Origin: Bradyrhizobium sp. NDS-1
GTDB lineage: Bacteria > Pseudomonadota > Alphaproteobacteria > Rhizobiales > Xanthobacteraceae
DNA length: 64,000 bases
NCBI RefSeq assembly: GCF_032918005.1
Contig: NZ_CP136628.1
Coordinates: forward strand, 3,891,501-3,955,500
Reading direction: 5' to 3'
Of this stretch, positions 59,608-64,000 are shown piece after piece. How positions within the stretch are numbered: position 1 is the first letter of the stretch; the number at the start of each line of letters is the position of its first letter. The translations under genes were made by a program, and so were the position numbers. The notes under the pieces are model-generated. The model did not search any database, was not told where the DNA came from, and saw nothing but the letters and a program-made list of their open reading frames with translations.

Positions 59608-60606
59608 ATGACTGATTTGAATCGCCGCCACCTGCTTGCAGGCGCCGCCGCGACGGGCGCGGCTGCCTTGACCGGGCTTGGGCCCATCACCGCCAGGGCC
59701 GCAGCGCCGCAAGCGGGGACGCAGGCGCCGGGCTTCTATCGCTACAAGGTCGGCAGCTACGAGTGCACCTCGATCAATGACGGTGCGCGCACCTTCCCGA
59801 TGCCGGACAAGTTCGTCGTCAATCTGTCGAAGGACGAAGCGCTGGCCGCAGGCGAGGCGGCCTACATGCCGAAGGGCATGGTCACGATCCCGTTCAACCC
59901 ACAGCTCATCAATACCGGCTCCAAGCTGGTGCTGATCGATACCGGCAACGGCATTGCCAATTTCGAGGCGAGCAAGGGCGCCGTCGGCCGCACATTGCAG
60001 AACCTCCAGGCTGCCGGCGTCGACCCCAAGAGCGTCGACGTCGTGCTGCTGTCGCATATGCACGGCGACCACATCAACGGCATCCGCCTGGCCGACGGCG
60101 CCCTGGCCTTTCCGAACGCGGAGGTCATGGTGCCCGGCAAGGAGTGGGAGTTCTGGACCAGTGAGGACAACGCCGCCAAAGCCGAGTCCAATCAGGGGCT
60201 GAAGAGCAATTTCGCCAACGTGAAGAAAACCTTCGCCGGTCTCGAGTCCAAGGTGACGAAGTACGAGTGGGGCAAGGAGGTCGCGCCGGGCATCACCTCC
60301 ATCGCAACGCCGGGCCACACGCCCGGCCACACCTCGTTTGCGGTTGCATCGGGCAATTCCAAGGTGCTGATCCAGTCCGACGTCACCAACATCCCGGAAT
60401 TCTTCCTGCGCAATCCGGACTGGCACGTCGCGTTCGACATGGATGCTGCGATGGCGCAGGAGACGCGTCACAAATTCTACGACATGGCGGCTGCGGAGAA
60501 GGCGACCGTGGTCGGCTTCCACTTCTCGTTCCCGTCGGTCGGCCATGTCGAGAAGGACGGCGCCAAGTATCGCCTGATCCGGGCGGCGTGGAATCCGACG
60601 CTCTGA
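59608..60606 (+). CDS. exported metallo-beta-lactamase-fold hydrolase
   Basis: A 332-residue protein with a twin-arginine-type signal (NRRHLLAGAAATGAAALTG). The MBL fold is shown by the metal motif LLSHMHGDHINGIR (HxHxDH) near residue 150, the His of GHTPGHTSFAV near 235, and SDVTNIPEF near 258. Family members are lactonases, quorum-quenching enzymes or other esterases; the substrate is unknown. Terminator at 60634-60655. Confidence 0.88.
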   Translation: MTDLNRRHLLAGAAATGAAALTGLGPITARAAAPQAGTQAPGFYRYKVGSYECTSINDGARTFPMPDKFVVNLSKDEALAAGEAAYMPKGMVTIPFNPQLINTGSKLVLIDTGNGIANFEASKGAVGRTLQNLQAAGVDPKSVDVVLLSHMHGDHINGIRLADGALAFPNAEVMVPGKEWEFWTSEDNAAKAESNQGLKSNFANVKKTFAGLESKVTKYEWGKEVAPGITSIATPGHTPGHTSFAVASGNSKVLIQSDVTNIPEFFLRNPDWHVAFDMDAAMAQETRHKFYDMAAAEKATVVGFHFSFPSVGHVEKDGAKYRLIRAAWNPTL

Positions 60607-60633
60607 GCGGGGTCAGTATCCGTGCGCAAGGAT

Positions 60634-60655
60634 CGGGCCGCCCCTTGGCGGCCCG
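60634..60655 (+). terminator. terminator after the metallo-beta-lactamase-fold gene
   Basis: Perfect nine-base arms CGGGCCGCC and GGCGGCCCG with loop CCTT, then AATTGTCTG, 28 bases past the stop. Confidence 0.7.
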
Positions 60656-60680
60656 AATTGTCTGAACCATCTGCTTTCGC

Positions 60681-60734
60681 GAAACGCTACGTTTCTAAAT
60701 CGGACCGGTACATGCACTTGCATCCATCGGTCCG
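60681..60734. promoter_or_regulatory. operator-like palindromes before the FMN reductase gene
   Basis: GAAACG, CTA, CGTTTC at 60681-60695 is a perfect dyad of the size bound by TetR-type repressors. A second, spaced dyad has CGGACCG at 60701-60707 and CGGTCCG at 60728-60734. They sit 51-104 bases before the ATG of the reductase gene. Confidence 0.5.
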
Positions 60735-60784
60735 GATCGCTTAAGTGCCATCGCGCATTTCCCTCAAGGTTTCAAGGACACCTC

Positions 60785-61336
60785 ATGGCCTACAACGTCG
60801 TCACGATCGCCGGCAGCCTGCGCAAGGAGAGCTTTTCGCTGAAGATCGCCAACGCGCTCGCCAAGCTTGCGCCAAGCTCGCTCAAGCTCGAGGTCATCAC
60901 ACCTGCGGGCATCTCGTTCTTCAACCAGGACCTCGAAGGCGCGCCGCCCGCGGACTGGCTGGCCTTCCGCGACAAGCTCCAGAAATCGAACGGCGTCCTG
61001 TTCGTCACCCCCGAATATAATCGCTCGATCCCGGGCGTCCTCAAGAACGCCATCGACGTCGCCTCGCGCCCCTATGGCAAGAGCTCGCTCCTCGGGAAGC
61101 CGGTCGGCATCGTCTCGAACTCGCCGGGCCCGCTCGGCGGCGTCAGCGCTGCCAAGCATCTGCAGAACATCCTGCCGGGTATTTCCGGCTCGCTGCTCCA
61201 GCAGCCGGAAATCTATCTCAACGCCGTCGGCGATGCGTTCGACGCGAACGGAGAACTGACCAAGGACTCCCTGAAGACGGTGCTGCAGCAATACATCGAC
61301 GCCTTCGCCGCGCACGTGGCGAAACATCAGGGCTGA
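60785..61336 (+). CDS. NAD(P)H-dependent FMN reductase
   Basis: A 183-residue flavodoxin-fold reductase (ChrR/YieF-like). FMN phosphate loop IAGSLRKESFSLKIANAL near residue 8, and the conserved VTPEYNRSIPGVLKNAIDVASRP near 75-97, which is the family signature. Such enzymes reduce quinones, chromate, azo or nitro compounds with NAD(P)H. AAGGA ribosome site. Preceded by operator-like palindromes. Confidence 0.92.
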   Translation: MAYNVVTIAGSLRKESFSLKIANALAKLAPSSLKLEVITPAGISFFNQDLEGAPPADWLAFRDKLQKSNGVLFVTPEYNRSIPGVLKNAIDVASRPYGKSSLLGKPVGIVSNSPGPLGGVSAAKHLQNILPGISGSLLQQPEIYLNAVGDAFDANGELTKDSLKTVLQQYIDAFAAHVAKHQG

Positions 61337-61350
61337 GCCCGTACTCTCTC

Positions 61351-61435
61351 CGTCATGGCCGGGCTTGTCCCGGCCATCTACGTCTTTGCCCACGCACCGA
61401 AGAACGTGGATGCCCGGGACAAGCCCGGGCATGAC
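61351..61435. repeat. palindromic intergenic repeat
   Basis: An arm at 61351-61383 (CGTCATGGCCGGGCTTGTCC...) and its inverse at 61404-61435 with about three mismatches. The GTCATGxCCGGGCTTGTCCCGG type is a typical dispersed element of Bradyrhizobium. Each arm also folds on itself. Confidence 0.75.
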
Positions 61436-61491
61436 GACGGGAGTGGCCTGGAATTAGCACTCCCTTAACCAACTTGTCCCATCTTCCCTAG

Positions 61492-61809
61492 ATGGTCTCC
61501 CGCGCGCGTCTGAAATCGATTCTGACCGGCCTTGCCCTCTACGCGATGGCGATCGCCATCGTCGGCTATTTCGGCGTCAACGCCTATACCGGCAAATACG
61601 GCCTCAACGCCCGCCAGGAACTCGACCAGGAGATCATCGCGCTGACGAGCGAACTGGCCCAGCTCAAGCGCGAGCGCGCCAGGAGCGAGCAGCGGGTATC
61701 GCTGCTGCGCACGTCGAGGATTGATCCGGACATGCTGGACGAGCGGGCGCGCTATCAGCTCGACTATGTCAATCCGCATGACCTCGTTCGGATGATCCCG
61801 GCGAAGTAG
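61492..61809 (+). CDS. ftsB: FtsB/DivIC-type septum initiator
   Basis: A 105-residue bitopic division protein: a cytoplasmic start (MVSRARLKS), one membrane helix (ILTGLALYAMAIAIVGYFGV), a short periplasmic coiled coil (ELDQEIIALTSELAQLKRERARSEQRVSLL) and a conserved LDERARYQLDYVNPHDLV end. It scaffolds FtsL/FtsQ at the division site. In related genomes it follows eno closely; here three genes lie between. Confidence 0.92.
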   Translation: MVSRARLKSILTGLALYAMAIAIVGYFGVNAYTGKYGLNARQELDQEIIALTSELAQLKRERARSEQRVSLLRTSRIDPDMLDERARYQLDYVNPHDLVRMIPAK

Positions 61810-62026
61810 CGTTTTCCGAAGCTTTCGAAAACTGAGACGAAAGCTGCTGCCGAAATCCGCCCCGCCGTGCCGTCTCGCTCCTGCGAAGGTCGTAGGTCCC
61901 CGAACCGGAGTCCGCCTTGACGGCAGCGCCGCAGCGGGCCCATGGCTACTGTCGCGGTCGCCAAGTTGACGCAGATCAATCAGGCCGCTCCCGCACGTTC
62001 TAGTCTGTCACCCGGAGGAGACTGTG

Positions 62027-62986
62027 ATGAATGGGACAATGCCCCGGCATCACGCGGCCCGTGTCGAGGCCGCCATCGCGTCAGGCCAGGCGGCACGATC
62101 CGCGCTCGTGGCCTCGTGGCGCCGTTCCTCCCGATTGCATCATCTCGATCCCGGCGGCCGCAGCTCACCGATGCGGCTGACCGAGGCCGAGCTGCATCAG
62201 GCGCGCGAGCGTGACGCGCCGCTGTTGGCCGCCGCGCAAGGCGTGATGGACCGGCTCTATCAGGCCGTCGGTGCGAGCGGCTGCTGCGTGCTGCTCGCCG
62301 ACGGGGAGGGCGTGCCGGTCGATCGCCGCGGCACGGCGGCGGACGACGCGACGTTTCAGTCCTGGGGCCTGTGGACCGGCGCGCTCTGGAGCGAGGAGTA
62401 CGAGGGCACCAACGGCATCGGCACCTGCCTCGTCGAGCAGCGTCCGCTGACGATCGACCGTGATCAGCATTTCTTCACCCGCAACACGCTTCTGAGTTGC
62501 AGCGCCGTTCCGATCTACGACCATGAGGCGGCGCTCGCGGGCGTGCTCGACGTGTCCTCCTGCCGCGCTGACCGGACCGATGCATTCTCCAGCCTGATCG
62601 CGCTGGCGGCAGGCGAGGCGGCCAAGCGCATCGAGGCCGATCTGTTCCGCAGGGCCTTCGCCCATGCCCGCATCGTGCTGACGCAAGCTGCGGACGGCCA
62701 ATGCGCAGGCCTCATCGCGGTCGATGCGGACGATCTCGTGATCGGCGCGACCCGCTCCGCCCGGGTGGCGCTCGGCATTGCCCCCGGCCGGGCGTTGCAG
62801 CCGGTGCCCGCGGCCGATCTGCTCGGCGGCGATACCGCGCGCGATCATCTGGCCGGCGGCCAACGCGCCGTGGTGCAGCGGGCGCTGCTCCGCGCCGGCG
62901 GCAATGTCTCGGCGGCCGCCAAGGCCCTCGGCGTCAGCCGTGCAACCCTGCACAGGAAGCTGAAGCGGTTCGAACTGAACCACTGA
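62027..62986 (+). CDS. AcoR-like GAF-Fis regulator without AAA+ domain
   Basis: A 319-residue activator. The N-terminal half matches AcoR-type sensors: LVASWRRSSRLHHLDP (about 26-41), a GAF domain with GTNGIGTCLVEQRPLTIDRDQHF near 125-150 and CSAVPIYDHEAALAGVLDVSS. The C-terminal 45 residues are a Fis-type helix-turn-helix (QRALLRAGGNVSAAAKALGVSRATLHRKLKRF). The sigma-54-interacting AAA+ domain normally in between is absent, so it cannot remodel sigma-54 and probably works with sigma-70. GGAGGAG ribosome site before ATG 62027. It precedes an aldehyde dehydrogenase gene and probably controls it. Confidence 0.85.
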   Translation: MNGTMPRHHAARVEAAIASGQAARSALVASWRRSSRLHHLDPGGRSSPMRLTEAELHQARERDAPLLAAAQGVMDRLYQAVGASGCCVLLADGEGVPVDRRGTAADDATFQSWGLWTGALWSEEYEGTNGIGTCLVEQRPLTIDRDQHFFTRNTLLSCSAVPIYDHEAALAGVLDVSSCRADRTDAFSSLIALAAGEAAKRIEADLFRRAFAHARIVLTQAADGQCAGLIAVDADDLVIGATRSARVALGIAPGRALQPVPAADLLGGDTARDHLAGGQRAVVQRALLRAGGNVSAAAKALGVSRATLHRKLKRFELNH

Positions 62987-63302
62987 GCCCTGCTGCTTTC
63001 CTCGAACTCTGATCTCGTGCCCCGGACGCAGCGCAGCGCGTCGCCCTTGCGACGTGGTGCGCTGCTGAGCCGGGGCCCACGTCTCTGCATCCTCAGGCCT
63101 CGCCTTCTGGGTCCCGGCTCTGCGCGGCAACGCGAAAAGCGTTGCAGCGCGTCCGGGACACGATCACCTGTCGCAGAATTGCGACAGGTCGGCCTCGCCA
63201 TCGTTCCCGCCAGGGCTGACAGAAAACGCCTCCCGCAGCATCGTCCGCGCAAGTCGCGACCACGCGACGAATTGCGCAAACAGCAAACATCGGGAGTGAT
63301 CA
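62987..63302. other. control region with repeat and palindrome
   Basis: The left part, 63016-63162, is a dispersed palindromic element (CGTGCCCCGGACGC... and an inverse ending GCGTCCGGGACACG). The right part holds the ten-base-arm palindrome at 63166-63189 and the aldehyde dehydrogenase leader. I found no sigma-54 -24/-12 promoter here. Confidence 0.65.
63166..63189. promoter_or_regulatory. probable operator of the aldehyde dehydrogenase gene
   Basis: A perfect inverted repeat ACCTGTCGCA, four bases, TGCGACAGGT. It lies 114 bases upstream of the dehydrogenase start. TGTCGCA/TGCGACA is the sort of site Fis-type AcoR-family regulators bind, so the gene next door is the likely binder. Confidence 0.65.
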
Positions 63303-64000
63303 ATGAACAAGGTGGAATTCCTCAGCGTCACCAAAGTTCCCTTCGCCGAACGCTACGACAATTTCATCGGCGGCAAGTTCGTCGCGCCGATATCAGGCAA
63401 ATATTTCGACAACGCCTCGCCCGTGAACGGCCAGATCGTCTGCAAGATCGCGCGGTCCGACGCGCAGGACGTCGAGGCCGCCCTCGACGCGGCGCATGCC
63501 GCCAAGGCCGCCTGGGGCCGCACCAGCGTCGCCGAGCGCGCCGCTGTCCTGAACCGGATCGCAGATCGCATGGAAGACAATCTCGAGCGTCTCGCCATCG
63601 CCGAGACCTGGGACAACGGCAAGCCGATCCGTGAGACCCGCGCCGCCGACATTCCGCTCGCCATCGATCACTTCCGCTACTTCGCCGGCGTCGTGCGCGC
63701 CCAGGAAGGCTCGATCGGCGAGATCGACCACGACACCATCGCCTATCATTTCCACGAACCTCTCGGCGTCGTCGGCCAGATCATCCCCTGGAACTTCCCG
63801 CTGCTGATGGCCTGCTGGAAGCTCGCGCCCGCGCTCGCCGCCGGCAATTGCGTCGTGCTCAAGCCCGCCGAGCAGACCCCGGCCTCGATCATGGTCTGGG
63901 CCGAACTCATTGCCGACATCCTGCCACCAGGCGTGCTCAACATCGTCAACGGCTTTGGCCTCGAGGCCGGCAAGCCGCTGGCCTCCAGCCCACGCATCGC
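63303..64000 (+). CDS. aldehyde dehydrogenase, N-terminal part
   Basis: The first 232 residues of a gene that runs off the window. It begins [29 protein letters not shown], and shows the NAD-dependent aldehyde dehydrogenase pattern with [39 protein letters not shown] near 155-195 (NAD site). The catalytic Cys and Glu lie beyond the edge. The AcoR-like regulator gene upstream and the likeness to Adh/ExaC-type acetaldehyde dehydrogenases suggest a role in ethanol or acetoin-type aldehyde oxidation, which is inference. Confidence 0.93.
   Translation, partial: MNKVEFLSVTKVPFAERYDNFIGGKFVAPISGKYFDNASPVNGQIVCKIARSDAQDVEAALDAAHAAKAAWGRTSVAERAAVLNRIADRMEDNLERLAIAETWDNGKPIRETRAADIPLAIDHFRYFAGVVRAQEGSIGEIDHDTIAYHFHEPLGVVGQIIPWNFPLLMACWKLAPALAAGNCVVLKPAEQTPASIMVWAELIADILPPGVLNIVNGFGLEAGKPLASSPRI

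Noticed and set aside
63190..63302. Possible sigma-54 promoter for aldehyde dehydrogenase
   Set aside because: TTGC-like bases exist near 63275 but the GG at -24 is missing with correct spacing.

Overview
The window is a stretch of high-GC alphaproteobacterial chromosome, most probably from Bradyrhizobium or a close relative. The reasons are the housekeeping gene order (dxr-rseP-bamA-lpxD-fabZ-lpxA-lpxI-lpxB, then gltA, gltX, comEC, lexA, moeA, moaC, trpC, trpD, ppiD, tpiA, secG, pyrG, kdsA, eno, ftsB), the GTTC-N7-GTTC type of SOS box, and several palindromic intergenic repeats of the kind scattered through Bradyrhizobium genomes. No rRNA, tRNA, CRISPR array, insertion sequence or prophage gene was recognised. 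The assignment rests on recall of families and gene order, not on a search.

Layout. 1-9448: isoprenoid, envelope-assembly and lipid A genes on the plus strand, broken only by a small reverse-strand KTSC gene between fabZ and lpxA. 9503-18309: an accessory block on the minus strand, with a TPR lipoprotein-like or periplasmic pair and an apparent operon ROK regulator - sugar ABC importer - sugar dehydrogenase, with a perfect palindrome at the regulator start. 18419-21349: gltA and gltX. 21493-24702: glnS, an NTF2-like protein and a DUF2171 protein; the glutaminyl-tRNA synthetase carries an extra low-GC C-terminal domain with an Rx4H (HEPN-like) motif. 24798-31144: comEC, a GAF protein, lexA with its SOS box, and moeA.

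31145-41332 separates moeA from moaC, which are neighbours in related genomes as far as I recall. It holds small hypothetical genes, a HAD phosphatase, an FMN-dependent hydroxy-acid oxidase, an S41 protease, a His-rich exported protein, a chimeric OpgC/tetraheme cytochrome gene, a His/Cys-rich exported protein, an ECF sigma factor with a Cys-rich tail, a large PAS-GGDEF-EAL protein, and a lone Flp pilin gene preceded by an exact sigma-54 promoter. 41333-48907: moaC, trpC, trpD, ppiD, tpiA, secG, pyrG. 48950-55312: a second TPR protein, NIPSNAP, kdsA, an MFS transporter, and a glutaminase-STAS-cyclic-nucleotide-binding fusion with a near-perfect sigma-54 promoter. 55378-61809: queF, a Vgb-like propeller protein, eno, three redox or hydrolase genes, ftsB. 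62027-64000: a GAF-Fis regulator without an AAA+ domain and the start of an aldehyde dehydrogenase gene, with a 10-bp-arm palindrome between them.

The best candidates for something new are the GlnRS-HEPN-like fusion, the OpgC/cytochrome chimera with its metal- or redox-themed neighbours, and the two sigma-54 promoters. The rest is ordinary core chromosome.
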